From Trifolium pratense (taxonomy: Eukaryota > Streptophyta > Magnoliopsida > Fabales > Fabaceae): DNA of 64,000 nucleotides. The stretch covers positions 38,973,362 through 39,037,361 of the forward strand of contig NC_060061.1 in NCBI RefSeq assembly GCF_020283565.1. Direction: 5' to 3'. This document shows, piece by piece, positions 11,888-23,229 of this stretch. Under the pieces are notes generated by a model, which ran no database searches, was not told the origin of the DNA, and saw only the letters and a program-made list of their open reading frames with translations. Positions within the stretch are counted from its first letter, which is position 1. Each line of letters opens with the position of its first letter. The position numbers and the translations under genes are program-made.

Positions 11888-12650
11888 GGGGATGTATTAG
11901 ATTGAGATTTCATGAGATTTTAAAGATCTTTTTTATGACAAAAAAATCTTGAGGTATTCAATCAAGACTATTACAAATGTTCAATAAATCTTGTGGTATT
12001 CAATTAAGACAAACATGATTTTTTTTTTCGAGGCAACAAAATTTGATGGTATTCAATTGAGATTTGTTACTACTTTTAAAATGTCTATTGGTATTCAAAA
12101 GTCAACCGATTTTGATGAATTCTTCTTTGGAATGGATTTTGAAAGACTTTTTAGTTGAAAATACACTTGATAAACTTTTTCAACAATCTCACCAAAAGTC
12201 TTCGGACTGCACTTGATAGACTTTATCACATTCATCTGCTTCTGTTTCCCATCAATAGTAGTGGTGGTGGTGACCTTTTTATTGGTGATTAGAAACATAT
12301 ACGTAAAAAAAATAAGGGTTTTTTTATTTTTATTTTTTGTTTAAATATTTGCATTCCCAAAAAAATATAATTTCTTTTATTAAAATTTATTGATTCTTTT
12401 AAAATTTTTCAAATATACAAAAATTTCATAATATATAAAGTATTATGAAATCTTGATCGTAAAAATTTTTTTGAAAAAAATCTCTTAAAATCCATTCAAA
12501 TCATGTGTTAAAAATCTTGATTGTAAAAAAGCCTTGTAAAAAAAATCTTTAAAATCTCAGAAAATCAATATAGTTCAACAAAATCTCATAAAATCAGACT
12601 TTTTTTTTTTTGCCAAAATTGTCTCATAAAATCTCAATCCAATAAACCCT
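11888..12650. mobile_element. Non-autonomous fold-back DNA element
   Basis: The left end GGGGATGTATTAGATTGAGA is matched in reverse complement by the right end (AAGGGTTTATTGGATTGAGA). Internally it repeats ATTCAATCAAGA / ATTCAATTAAGAC and AAATCTTGTGGT motifs. A partial relative lies at 17729-17960. It codes for nothing convincing. Confidence 0.6.
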
Positions 12651-12916
12651 TCTAAGATCTCATGCGGCGATGAAGGGCTACACCAGGAAATTAAAAATTT
12701 AAATCCATTGAAGTTACAAAGATTACTAGTGTCAAGTCCAATATAAAGACCAGAAATTTCATTTTCTTTTCATTCATCAAAACTAATCAGTGATTCTTGT
12801 AACAAAAAAAAAACTAATTAGTGATTAACCTTACACTAACATGATATCCGCAAATGACAACTCCAATAAAATAAAATAAACAAATGATTAAACAAAAAGC
12901 ATCACATAATCCCTTT

Positions 12917-13659
12917 TCAAGCAAACAAAGCAGTTTGATTAGAGATATTGTTAGTGCTAGTAGATGATCTATTATGAGGATGAACTGGTGGCCTAGTACC
13001 CATAAAATTACTATTACTACCCCTCCTTGCATTCAATGAAGAACATGAACCCCTTGAACTTGCTGAATGCACCCCCTTCTTAGAACCAAACTTTGACATA
13101 GCACTATTTGATTTAAAACTATATTTTGAAATTGAATCTTGATTCTCATAAAACCCTCCATAGCTTTTACTTGATTTCAACTTCTTGTTATAAGGACTCT
13201 CTGGCTTCACAAGATCTTCCAAACTCTTGACATTTGTTAATGAAGTAAAAGATTGTGACTTTCCTTGGTAGAATTTTGAAAGTCCCCTCCTAAATAAATT
13301 AAAAAGACACAAACTTTAGCATACTCATAAGAAAACTCAATAGCCCAGAAGCCAAAATGAGAAGAAAAACTAAAACCCATTAAAAAAAAAGCTAAAAAAA
13401 GATAGAAAAAAACTTACTTTATTGGAAGTTGTTGAAACAAAGAAGACATGTTATTCAATGGATCAGCTTCTTCAAGTTGATGAGTTGATGAAGATGATGA
13501 AGTTGGTGATGTTACTTCTTCATTTGAATCAGAATCTGATTCAAATGATGAAACATCAGAAGAAGATGATGAAGAGAAGAAAGAACCGTCTTTATCATCA
13601 TCATCATAGTCTTCTTCATGAAATGGTCTTTTCTTTTGTGCTTCAATTTTGGTATTCAT
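12917..13659 (-). CDS. OXIDATIVE STRESS 3-like protein
   Basis: Two exons, 13659-13418 and 13289-12917, give 204 aa. The donor is GTAAGT and the acceptor TTTAG, and the join completes the lysine of [19 protein letters not shown], the signature block of the plant OXS3 family (about residues 77-92), followed by SLEDLVKPE. Exon 1 encodes an acidic, serine-rich N-terminus (DYDDDDKDG, a run of six serines, then [12 protein letters not shown]). The C-terminal half is Ser/Asn/Lys-rich and ends [11 protein letters not shown]. Family members are small nuclear or chromatin-associated proteins linked to tolerance of heavy metals and oxidative stress; that role is family knowledge. It stands alone here, with solo-LTR and MITE DNA on either side. 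Confidence 0.85.
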
Positions 13660-13770
13660 TTTATAAATTTGATCTTCTAAATAACAATTACAAACTCATG
13701 TAAATAGTGTTTTTTTTTTGTGTGCATAAAAAGGGGTGATATATTTTGAGGAATGTTAGAATTGAAAATT

Positions 13771-13783
13771 GTGTATATATAAG
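13771..13783 (-). promoter_or_regulatory. TATA box of the OXS3-like gene
   Basis: On the minus strand the run CTTATATATACAC lies about 112 bp upstream of the start codon at 13659, a normal plant TATA spacing for a leader of roughly 80 bp. Confidence 0.5.
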
Positions 13784-14610
13784 AAAAAAGAAAGGTATGA
13801 CTAGGTGGTGGATAAGACCAACATTTATTTTCAATTTTAAGACAATATTACTTTATTGTTGATATTCTTGATTGGAAAGAAATAGTAAGATTCGGGTTTA
13901 TCCGAATATATATGATGATTTATATTAGTATTATCCTTTTACCTAGCTAAATATGGTACACCCTTTATTTTGTTTATGTTTATTCTGGACTCACTTTTTC
14001 TAGCAAGTAATTAATTACCTAATTTTATTTTATTTAGAAAATTTGGTATTCGATCCTAGAATCGACTAGATTAATTATTTAATTATATTTTTACTTATAG
14101 TAATTATGTGAGTTTTGATTCTCTTTTGCCTTTTTTTTTCTCAGCCCTCATTCCTTTTTCTATTTAAGAGTGGTTGATTTATAAAGGGAAAAATAGTTTA
14201 AAATAGAAAAAAAAATGCTAATTGATTTTTTTTTTGACTAAATAGAAAAAATATGTTAATTGATGTTGAATAGATAGTAGTAGTACGAGAAAAAAATATG
14301 AGAAAATCAAAATCTATAATAGATAATTATGGTAAAAAAATATTTACAGTAGATAATTATGGTAATGGTAATGTGATAAACATGAAATTGTCTCGTAAAA
14401 TGTGTCTATACACATATTTTGTGTTTATCACATTAGCATAAATTGTTTAAAGATTCTCTAAAAAAATTTAAAAGGAAATATAACTTTAAAAGTAGTAACT
14501 TTAATATCTTAAATTTTTTTGTCGAGATATTTTAATTTTTTTTTATTTAGTAGTAGTTTCATGACTAAATTTTTAGGTTTTTTAAGCTGAATAAATGGAC
14601 ATTTGCATAT
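13784..14610. other. Upstream intergenic DNA
   Basis: AT-rich sequence upstream of the OXS3-like gene. No further gene or bounded repeat was identified. Confidence 0.4.
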
Positions 14611-14617
14611 TTTTTAT

Positions 14618-14992
14618 GGGTTAAATATGTTTTAAGTTTCTATAAAATTACCAAATTTTAATTTAGAAAACATTATGAATTTTTTTTCCCTATAAAAAAA
14701 GTATCATATTTTGATCTACAAAATTTTTATGCATGCAACTAGTCCCTATTATCTTTAACATTGTATAGTTATCCTAAAATTTTTGAATAATATTTTTTAA
14801 GTATGTTTAGAATACTATAAAAAGTTTATTTATAAATTTATTTATTTTTAAATGTGAAGAATTAAATATTAATTTTTTAAATTTAGAAAAATAAAGATAA
14901 AAGTAACAAAAATCTCGACTTAAAAATTTAATTTTGAGATCCTTTTCACTTTTTTTTTAGACATGTCACTTTTTTTATAGGACTAAAAACAA
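14618..14992. mobile_element. Possible MITE of the GGGTTAAATATG type
   Basis: The left end GGGTTAAATATGTTTTAAG resembles a common legume MITE terminus. A weakly complementary AGGACTAAAAACAA lies near 14978-14992. Target duplications were not resolved. Confidence 0.3.
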
Positions 14993-15114
14993 TTTTTTTT
15001 TTTGTTTTAATCGAGTAGCCTACTAAAAACTCCACTTGAAAGTGAATAAGTGAAGTATCCGAAATTCCAACCCGACTCATGCGTGTAATGTGTCTAGCAA
15101 CCGAGTTAAGTTAA
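14993..15114 (-). mobile_element. tRNA-derived SINE, degraded
   Basis: T-run, then CGAGTAGCCTA...CTCCACTTGAAAGTGAATAAG and a 3' GAGTTAAGTTAACC. This is the same layout as the better copies at 21232, 46811 and 46996, in which minus-strand box A is near the right end and the poly(A) near the left. Confidence 0.55.
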
Positions 15115-15224
15115 CCAATACAAAATTTAATAATTTTATTGGACCAAAATATATTTCTTTTTTATTATTGATATTAGTCACATTTCAACTACGTATTGTA
15201 CAAACTTGGTTGTAGATGAGTAGA

Positions 15225-15400
15225 GAGTCCTTAGTTCAGCTGACAAAACATTACATTATATGCAAGGAGTTGGGGGTTTAAATCCGAATTATTCTACTTA
15301 TTCATTTTATGAGTGAAATTTGCGTGGGAGAGTGTATCTATCCCAAGGAATGTGGATAAGGTCGAAAAGTGTTGACATGGAAATGTCCAAACCAATCCAA
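15225..15400 (+). mobile_element. tRNA-derived SINE, second family
   Basis: Box A-like TTAGTTCAGCTGACAAAACA at 15231 and box B-like GGGTTTAAATCC at about 15273 in the plus orientation, followed by a GTGGGAGAGTGTATC...GTGGATAAGG tail. It is diverged from a tRNA and cannot fold as one. Confidence 0.5.
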
Positions 15401-15990
15401 TCCAATTGGGTAGCAATTAATTAATGAATGAACGAACGTTATGATGCGTACGCGGCGCCCACAGTGTCATGAAACCAATTTCAAGGGACAAACAAACCCA
15501 TTAAACACGCTTTATCTTTCCTTTTTCATATCACACACGTCCTTTTTGTTCCCCTGTTTTCTTTCCTACCATTTTTTAAACAAACTTTACATGCTCTCTC
15601 TTTCAAGTGCCAAACTTAATTTAATTAATTAATAAAATCATCAACATTAATACAAAATGTTACTAATGTAAATAATAAATGGGTCATGCTAACATATGTC
15701 ATAAGGTTACAGATACTTTAAACTAGTGGTGGCAAAGTAACATATATCATAAGGGCACATATACTTTAGTTTAAATAGTAATTATATTTTGAACAAAATA
15801 ATATTTGACTTTTAAAACGATAAAATACACAATTTTTGATATATAATTATTATCAATAGTACACTAACAAGTACCTAACAAATTAACTTTTCTCAACGTG
15901 TAGTAAAAGCTTAGACTTAAATAGAAAGTATACGTTAATGACCTTATGTTACCTAATGTGAAGGTGTAGGATAAAGAGAAAATTGAGTCT
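15401..15990. other. Intergenic, nothing recognised
   Basis: AT-rich. A short tandem-like reuse of CATATGTCATAAGG occurs near 15693 and 15740. No gene. Confidence 0.4.
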
Positions 15991-16039
15991 ATATTTCTTT
16001 TGCATGTTGCTAATAACATTCTTGAGATTCTGTTATTCG

Positions 16040-17130
16040 AGTCAGTTGAGGAAGATAAACTAATTTGGATATTGATAGCACTCATGGCCATTACAGTGTT
16101 AAGAGTGGATATAAATGTATGTTGAATATTACAGGGAAAGTAGGTGTGCAATCACAACATGAAGATTGGCGCAACCTTTGGACAATTCATGCACCACCAA
16201 AAGCTAAATATCTTTTATGACGAATTAGCAAAGGATGTTTACCAACCCGTATGAGACTGAGAGAAATATGTACCTTGTCTATCGTGTCCACTTTGTAACC
16301 ATGGCAATGAAGATGATTGGCGCGTGATTTTTGGTTGTGACATCAGTACTCAAGCACGAAAATCAGCATGTCTGGAAGATGTTATTCAGCCACGGCTTCA
16401 ACAACATGCTAGCCACGCGAAAGATGTAATTCTTGCGATATGTTCTTCTGCAGACAATTGGATATAGATGGTATGTTTGCTATGCTAGTTTGGGTGTTAG
16501 GGCACAATAGAAATAATCGAGTCTGGAATGACGATCACGAACCAGGCCGAATCTTAGGAATTAAGGCGCAACATATGTGGGAAGAATGGTCTGTAGTTCA
16601 ACATATACAATAGCCGTCAACTGGCAGAAACCGCGCCCGGGTTGGTTTAAGTGTAACATTGGTGCAGGTTTCCACAAAGAGATCAACAAGACCAGCACGG
16701 GGTGGTGTTTACGTGATCATATGGGACGGTTTGTATCATCCGATACCACTTGGATGGATGGAAGCTGCACCATTTTAGAAGGGGAATCTATAGCCTTACT
16801 TGAAGCATTGAAGACATTGACACATCGAGGCATATCTCATGTTATATTTGAGACGGATTCTAAAAGTGTAGTGGATTCAATTGATCATTTATATGGTGGT
16901 AGCTCGGAGTTTAGCTCTTTGATATGTCGTATTAATAATATATTGTTATGTAATCAAAACTTCATGGTTAAGTTTATTAGGCGGCAAGCGAACAATGTTG
17001 CTCATACTCTTGCTAAGGCGGTCTTGTCATGGTCTCGTCGCTGTAACTTTGAGACATTATCTCTTTGTATTACTTCTATTTTGAATAATGAAATGATATA
17101 AGTTATTGCTTGTAAAAAAAAAATAGAAAG
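16040..17130 (+). mobile_element. LINE 3' tail: zinc-binding RT region and RNase H-like ORF
   Basis: The part at about 16090-16330 carries the broken reverse-transcriptase zinc-binding region (SGYKCML, WRNLWTIHAPPKAKYLL followed by a stop, then RISKGCLPTRMRLRE) in shifting frames. An open frame from 16577 to 17101 (174 codons) encodes an RNase H-like domain: PGWFKCNIGAGF, a glycine-rich start strand, GWCLRDHMGRF, EGESIALLEALK, IFETDSKSVVD, and near the end IRRQANNVAHTLAKAVL. The acidic residues of EGES and ETDS and the late histidine match the RVT_3 class. The first strand has N-I-G-A where D-G-A is expected, so a catalytic aspartate is missing. A short A-run follows at 17113-17121. It is a decayed non-LTR element, not a host gene. 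Confidence 0.7.
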
Positions 17131-17728
17131 TATAAGTTTTTTTTTTACTAAAAAGTATAAGTTTTTTTTTGTTAAACCAAACTTAATTCTAATCATTATT
17201 ATTCAATAAGAAATCAATTCAAGAAGAATAGGAGGAGAACCAATTTCAAACACACACAGAATCCGTGATTAATTCAAGAATTGGCCCTGATGGTACCTGA
17301 TTATAACGTGACCGCGCCTGGCATTGCTCTTCTTTCATTCCGATGAATGAAAGGGGGGTTGTGTACCTGCAGGTGCTTCAATGCTCAAATCAGTGAGTGA
17401 GAGTGAAGCAAATGATTTTCATAGAGTAGAGAATGTACCTGACTCCACTGTATGAGTCATTCCGGTAGTTGGTCGTTACAATATGCGAAAATATGGTGAC
17501 AGTTGACCAGTGGAAAGTCTTCGTGGGCTACTCCACGAATGGGCCTTGCTCGACGATCCGAGAGGGGGATTCCTCAGCTATTGGGCTTTAGGCCTAATTT
17601 AGAACAGACCCGTTACAAAAGATTGAACAATGAAATTCATTTGTCGTCTTACAAAGTTAATCTTAAAGTTGGATAATAAAGATAAACTAGTTACTAAATA
17701 TTAGTAACAACATAACTGGCTAGGGAGT
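17131..17728. other. Unassigned repeat-like stretch
   Basis: The part at 17215-17620 has higher GC than its surroundings, with TGGTACCTG, AATGTACCTG and GGGCTTTAGGCCTAATTTAG strings suggestive of an old LTR. No TG/CA borders or target duplication were found. Confidence 0.3.
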
Positions 17729-17960
17729 GTATTGGATTGAGATTTCAAATGATTTTAAAAGATTTTTTATGATAAAAAAGTCTTGTAGTATTCGATCAAG
17801 ATTTTTATAAAATATAGACAAATCTCGTGGTATTCAATTAAGACAATCAATTTTTTTTCAAGGTAACAAAATATGTTAATATTCAATTGAGATTTCTCAC
17901 AACTTTTAAAATGTCTCTTGATATTTAAAAATACACATATTTTGAGAGATTCTTTTGTTT
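17729..17960. mobile_element. Partial fold-back element related to 11888-12650
   Basis: It begins GGAGTGTATTGGATTGAGAT and keeps the ATTCAATTAAGAC internal motif of the larger relative. The right end is lost. Confidence 0.5.
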
Positions 17961-18146
17961 CAAGTTGGTCCCTTATGTTTTAAAAGTTTCAATTTGGTCT
18001 CTCAAGTTTCTAAAATTTGAATTATTTAGTCTACAAAGAAGATTAAATAGGGACTAACTAATTCAAATTTTAGAAATTGGACCAACTCGAACAAATTATA
18101 TCTCACTCATAGACTAAAACTCTATAGTTATTCATGAATGGGACCA

Positions 18147-19112
18147 TCTATATATATAAATCCTAGATAGTTGTCCAATTGACTATCTAAACCCTAATCC
18201 ACATCACCCACTTAAACCAATGAAAACCTTTCATTTAGCCATATTACATTCATTTAATGTGTGGTACTAAATGTTATTATTTTATTTTATTATTATTATT
18301 ATTATTATTCTTTTCGGTTACTATTCATTTTAATTTTTTTTCTTCATTTTATTATTTTGTGTATTTTATTATTTTTGGTTCATAATAGGTAATGCTTTTG
18401 CTAATAATCTTTTGTTCAATCTTTGTGTATATAATTAGTTGGTCGATTGTCAAGACTATTTACTGATGATTTTGGTACGCAAATTCATCGTCACATTCTT
18501 TTGATTGATCCAAATAAAAATCAATTTGAAGTGTTAATAAAAAAAATAGATAAAATAAAATTTACTGATGGTTTGTATGATGTTCATGATTTTTATCATA
18601 TTCAGTTTTGAGTACGCGGTTAAGTTGGTTTATCTTTGCCTCAATATGTTTCAAATAAATATAAATGACCGATTTGATAATGAAGTAGTTTATCCAACTC
18701 AGAATCCTCCAATGAAATTTATAATAAAAAAAAAACTTTTTATGTTCCAACATCAATTGTTTTTCAATGGTCAATTATATGTTGGTATTTCTAGAGATAT
18801 TTTAAAGAATGAATTAAAATATTGCTAACCAATGTTAATGAAGAATATACCAAGATGACTTCAAATGTAGTGTATAAATAATTTTTTTTAAATGTATAAA
18901 CACATATTTTATATCTATATCATATTTAGATAACTTCTATATTGTTACTATTATTTTGATAATACTTATTTTTCAATTTTAGATTTACTACCTATACAAA
19001 TAATTTTTTTATGTTATAGTATAAAACAACGCATAAAACCCGTGCGATAATTTTTTATGTTATAGTATAAAACAACGCATAAAACCCGTGCATCGCACGG
19101 GTAATTGTCTAG
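18147..19112 (+). mobile_element. Helitron with decayed helicase C-terminus
   Basis: It starts TCTATATATATAAATCC after an A and ends with the hairpin CCCGTGCATCGCACGGG, a spacer, and CTAG followed by T: the Helitron TC...CTAG layout with insertion between A and T. Inside, broken frames keep fragments of a Pif1-type Helitron helicase: RLFTDDFGTQIHRHILLID (about 18440-18510), then LFFNGQLYVGISRDILKNEL (about 18758-18815) and TSNVVYK (about 18856). Stops and shifts separate them, so it makes no protein. The 3' end holds a 48-bp tandem duplication of the region just before the hairpin. Confidence 0.75.
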
Positions 19113-19226
19113 TAGCCTAGTAATTAGAAAATTCAACTTAAAGATGAATAAGTGGAGTGTTCGAGATTCGAACTTCAACTCATACACATATAGTGTGATA
19201 CTCATACCAACTGAGTTAACCTCACG
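19113..19226 (-). mobile_element. tRNA-derived SINE, truncated by the Helitron end
   Basis: It begins TAGCCTAGTAATTAGAAAAT directly after the Helitron CTAG and ends CAACTGAGTTAACCTCACGG. It is the same family as the SINEs at 21232 and 46996, without the poly-T head. Confidence 0.6.
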
Positions 19227-19985
19227 GAAACGTAAATAACTTTATTGTGAAAACGAAAGATAGCTGTTGTTGTTGACATATCCAACGTTACATTATGTTT
19301 GTTGAGCATGTCAGCATTGATCATCTGTTAGGTTTAGGTATTGATTTTTGTTTACACACGTCGGCCGATAGGTCTATTTCTGGCTACTCATCCATCCATG
19401 TAATGTAATCATGTATGTATGCAAAATGCAAAGGATTAATGCGAATCTATGATAATGATTTAGCTTTGGGGTTGAGGTGGAGCCAAGGTATATATAATGC
19501 ACAAATAATGAATGGTTTATTTTAGCACATTGGCACGTCCTATATGTAAGAATCAATTGATCAAGACTAATCCCTAGCTTTCAGAGAATTATTATGACGT
19601 GACTTGATCCCATTTATCTTTTATAAGCAAAACTGATAAAACTTAAGGTTAATTAGTTTAATTTATGTTAACATAAGATAGACGCTTAAAGATAGATAAC
19701 AATAATATCATGTAAAAATACAATATAATTCTATAATAATATATTCCAAACAAGCTTGCTTATAATAAAAGTATTAACATCTCTAGCATAGGCCATCCCA
19801 AACTTTGGGTCGAGCTATATTTTTTTAAACAAGCCAAAAAAAAAAAAATGTATATATAGAAAAAGTAATCTCCTTTGTAGAAAGTTATAAGAGAGTTCAA
19901 AATACAAAAAACAAAATCATAAAGAAACTATACAAGGTCTAAACAAAGCAGATGACTAGACCACAAAATATGGCAGTTCAAAGCT
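19227..19985. other. Intergenic, nothing recognised
   Basis: No supported exon, terminal repeat or RNA gene. Confidence 0.4.
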
Positions 19986-19991
19986 AAAGTA

Positions 19992-20775
19992 TTACTCGTC
20001 GCTTTCAACCACCTTTGATCTTGTCCAACATCTGATGTACCGAATGTGCCGAGCCTCTAAACGATCTATGGTTTCGTTCAATCCACACAACTCACACGTA
20101 AGCAAGCCATATGAACTGCATGAAAGAGCGTTGTGCACGAGAACCCCCTGCTGAACTAGTAAACTGAACAAAGTGATCCGAAATAGTCTGAGCAGGAACC
20201 ACAGAGGAGCCAATCCACGAACTGACAAGAGACCAAAGAGAACCAAAAGCGCTGCAAGATAAAAACACATGCAGAGCCAACTTGATCACTCCACATTCAG
20301 AAACACAATAATGAGCCTCCTGAGATAAAATGCCTTGAGATACCAAGTTTGCTTTGGTAGGTAACCTATCCCACAAGAGGCGCCATGAGAGAATGAAAAC
20401 CTTCAAAGGAACCTGAGGGTGCCAAATAAGGCCTGTCGCAACATTCAAAGTAACCGCATCCTGAGCCGTCAAGAACTGGTATGCACCACGTACCGTATAG
20501 CCAGTATCCAGGTTCGGCTGCCACTGCCATATATCTGGAGTATGATCCTCCAAGGAGAGATGAAAAAGTAAAGTCTGACACACCCCAACATCTCATCCTC
20601 TCACGCCCTCAACTGATGCCGCCACACCCACGCCTCTCCACCTACCCCCACCCTAAAGAGTACATCTCAACTACTGAAGCCGATTTGTTCTCTGCCAAGT
20701 CAAACAGCCTCCCAAACCGCTCACACAAAGGGTCATATCCACTCAGAGATCAGTCCAAAAGAAAGTGTTAGACCT
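19992..20775 (-). mobile_element. LINE ORF2 C-terminal fragment
   Basis: On the minus strand, starting near 20775, broken frames read ERFGRLFDLAENKSASVVEM, then a frameshift, then a long frame from 20583 with YTVRGAYQFLTAQD, LIWHPQVPLKVFILSWRLLW, DRLPTKANLVSQGI and a CGVIKLALHVFLSC zinc-binding-like end. One TGA at about 20090 interrupts WIERNHRSFRG. These are the reverse-transcriptase zinc-binding region and tail of a plant L1-type LINE. It is not a gene. Confidence 0.8.
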
Positions 20776-20859
20776 ATCCCCCACCTTTTTCGAAATCTGC
20801 TCCCTGAACCACCTTCCCCCTACATCACCGCCACCTTTTTCAAAAACAAATTGGTTTTT

Positions 20860-21055
20860 AATTAAAAAAAACAAGTTTTAAAACAATAATCTGAAACTAA
20901 ACCAGTTTAAAGATGTAAATCGGTTCTAAACCGGTTCTGAACCGAATTGTAACTGGTTTTAGAAATAAACCGGTTATTATAAAAAATGGTTTTAGTTACT
21001 GAACTAAACCATTTATATGGTTCAGTTCAGTGCAGTTCATGAATCATGAACACAC
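20860..21055. mobile_element. CCGGTT-rich hAT-like MITE fragment
   Basis: It contains repeated AAACCGGTT / GGTTCTGAACCG motifs similar to the larger element at 29703-30516. No ends or target duplication were identified. Confidence 0.35.
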
Positions 21056-21231
21056 CTATATCCATGTTTACTCACACTCTAAGTCGTAGTAGGAATTATT
21101 CACCAAGTCTTAGAGTCTCAATACACTGATCCCTTTAAATTTTTTATTTATTTTTTCGAGATACACAAGTTGAATAAGATAGGGGTGGGAGCTGATGACT
21201 GAAGCTGGGGTTGAATAGTTTTAGGGACTAT

Positions 21232-21936
21232 TTTTTTTTGTCAAGTAGCCTAGTGGCTAGAAAATCCACCTTAAAGGTGAATAAGTGGAGTGTCCCGGGT
21301 TCGAACTCGGATAGGGATGGCAACGGGCGCCCATGGGTGCGGGTTTGACACTTACCAAACTCACACCCGAAATCATCATCCAAACCCAAACCCAAACCCA
21401 AACCCAAAGGCTGTTCGGGTGGCAAAACAACACCCACGCCCACACCCATTAGGTTCGGGTTTTTTCCACCCAAACCCAAACCCGCAGCACATTTGAAAAT
21501 AATTTGCAAATTTAAGAAATTAAATTCCAACATAGACTTTGAAGTAAATTACAACTAAAATTAAGGTCTTACAAGGAAATTCAAACATAGACTTTCAAGA
21601 AATTACAACATAGACTTTCAAGAAATTAAATTACAACTAAAATTTAAGGTCTTCCAAGGAAATTGAGGGAGACTATGGGGGTAATTAGGTAATTCTAAAA
21701 TATTTCGGGTGGGTGTATGGGTTTCGGGTGTGGGTTTGACTGATACCAAACCCACACCCATATTATCGGGTGTCACCCGAACCCAAATCCAAACCCAGTC
21801 AAATCGGGTTTCGCCCGTTGACTTGGGTTTGGGTTCGAGTGGGTCTCTCGGGTTTGAGTTTTTTTGTCATCCCTAAACTCGGACTCCAGCACATATAGTG
21901 CGATGTCCCTTCCAATTGAGCTAAGCTCACGTGAAC
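21232..21936 (-). mobile_element. tRNA-derived SINE split by a hAT MITE
   Basis: On the minus strand: box A in CTTAGCTCAATTGG, box B in GGAGTTCGA and GAGTTCGAACCCGGG (split by the MITE), and a tail ending GGCTACTTGACAAAA with poly(A). Near-perfect 15-bp target duplications lie at 21217-21231 (AGTTTTAGGGACTAT) and 21937-21951 (one mismatch). The element is interrupted at 21312-21875. Confidence 0.8.
21312..21875. mobile_element. hAT-type MITE, TAGGGATGRCAA family
   Basis: Terminal inverted repeats TAGGGATGGCAA and TAGGGATGACAA, with a perfect 8-bp duplication AACTCGGA at 21304-21311 and 21876-21883, as expected for hAT. The interior is rich in CAAACCCAAACCC and TCGGGTTT runs and does not code for protein. 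Confidence 0.85.
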
Positions 21937-21951
21937 AGTTTTAAGGACTAT

Positions 21952-22615
21952 GTTATTAGTTTCTTTTTTGTATTGTATTAATTTGTTTAGATTTCTTTAA
22001 TTTTCTTTACGTACCTTGATGTTTGAATATCAAATACCAATTGTATGTTCGACTAAATATTCTAGATAAATTTGGTTGAGCGTTATATAAATGTACAACT
22101 CTTTAGAGAAATATTTACGTTATGAAACCAAAATATTTTAGGATATGCGAAATATTATTTTATTTTTTAAGAGTAATGATACATTTTTTTTTATGGTAAG
22201 AGTAATGATATTTGAACAACTATTTTGTGACAATTTTGTTTTTCTCTCTTTTTATTGGTCAAAAACAATAGAGAGAAAAATGAAGAAGAGTGGTACAACT
22301 TCAATCATTACACATTTGGTTCCCAAGTTTTTTTTCTTTTCATTTTTGTCCTTACGTTAAAAAATTAAATACTTAGCTGCTTAAATTACAAATACAACTT
22401 CAATCATTTATATCACTATTTATTTTGTAACTTAAGGTTTGAAAACAACAAACCTTTGTAACTTAAAGACCAAAATGATAAAAAAAAAAAAATTATGGAA
22501 TCAAAGTGTCTAACATTTACTAAAACTTAAAACTTAAGATAATAAAATACAACAAAAAATTTAAAAGCTTAAAGTAAATTCTAAAAATATCTTAAGGGTA
22601 AAAAAATATTACTTA
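21952..22615. other. Intergenic, nothing recognised
   Basis: AT-rich, with poly-A and poly-T tracts. No gene. Confidence 0.4.
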
Positions 22616-22628
22616 GTTTTTTTTTAAT

Positions 22629-22971
22629 GGCTTAACTATACATTTGGTCCCTTACGTTTATTTTAGGTTTCAATTTGGTCCCTTACGTTTAAAAAGTATC
22701 AATTTGGTCCCTTACGTTTATTTTATGTTTCAAGTTAGTCCTTTCCGTTAGTTTTGTCACTAACACCGTTTGAACAGTACACGTGTCAGCGTGTCCAAGT
22801 GCCACGTGTCAGTCCACATATGCAAATTGACTGCCACATATGACAAAATTGACGGAAAGGACTAACTTGAAACCTAAAATAAACGTAAGAGACCGAATTG
22901 ATACTTTTTAAACGTAAGGGACCAAATTGAAACCTAAAATAAACGTAAGGGACCAAATGTATAGTTAAGCC
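22629..22971. mobile_element. Mutator-like fold-back MITE
   Basis: 343 bp that fold almost end to end. The arms of about 130 bp start GGCTTAACTATACATTTGGT and contain three TTTGGTCCCTTACGTTT repeats. A perfect 9-bp duplication TTTTTTAAT at 22620-22628 and 22972-22980 fits the Mutator superfamily. Confidence 0.85.
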
Positions 22972-23229
22972 TTTTTTAATTGAATGAAAATAGTTTCATA
23001 ATTTCACTTATAAAGAAAATACTACTTTGTGGTTGGATTGTGGCCCACCTCAATCCTAAGAAAATTCTGCCACCGATTTATAGACAAAGGTGTCATGTGA
23101 AAAAATAAAGAGGCAAACAAGAGCACGTTTTAGATGAACACAATTCCAAATAAAATTTGGACACACACAACCGAAAAAATAAAAGATAATTAATTTAGTC
23201 AAATCATTATGCATCCTTTTTTTAAAAAA

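Noticed and set aside
16577..17101. 174-codon RNase H-like frame as a host gene
   Set aside because: It directly follows broken reverse-transcriptase zinc-binding sequence, is followed by an A-run, and lacks an expected catalytic aspartate. It is a LINE tail.
21228..21533. Gly-Leu/Pro-Asn repeat protein
   Set aside because: The repeats come from CAAACCCAAACCC runs of a hAT MITE.
21232..21936. tRNA gene suggested by box A and box B on the minus strand
   Set aside because: It lacks a cloverleaf, has a poly(A) tail and target duplications, and belongs to a SINE family repeated at 14993, 19113, 46811 and 46996.
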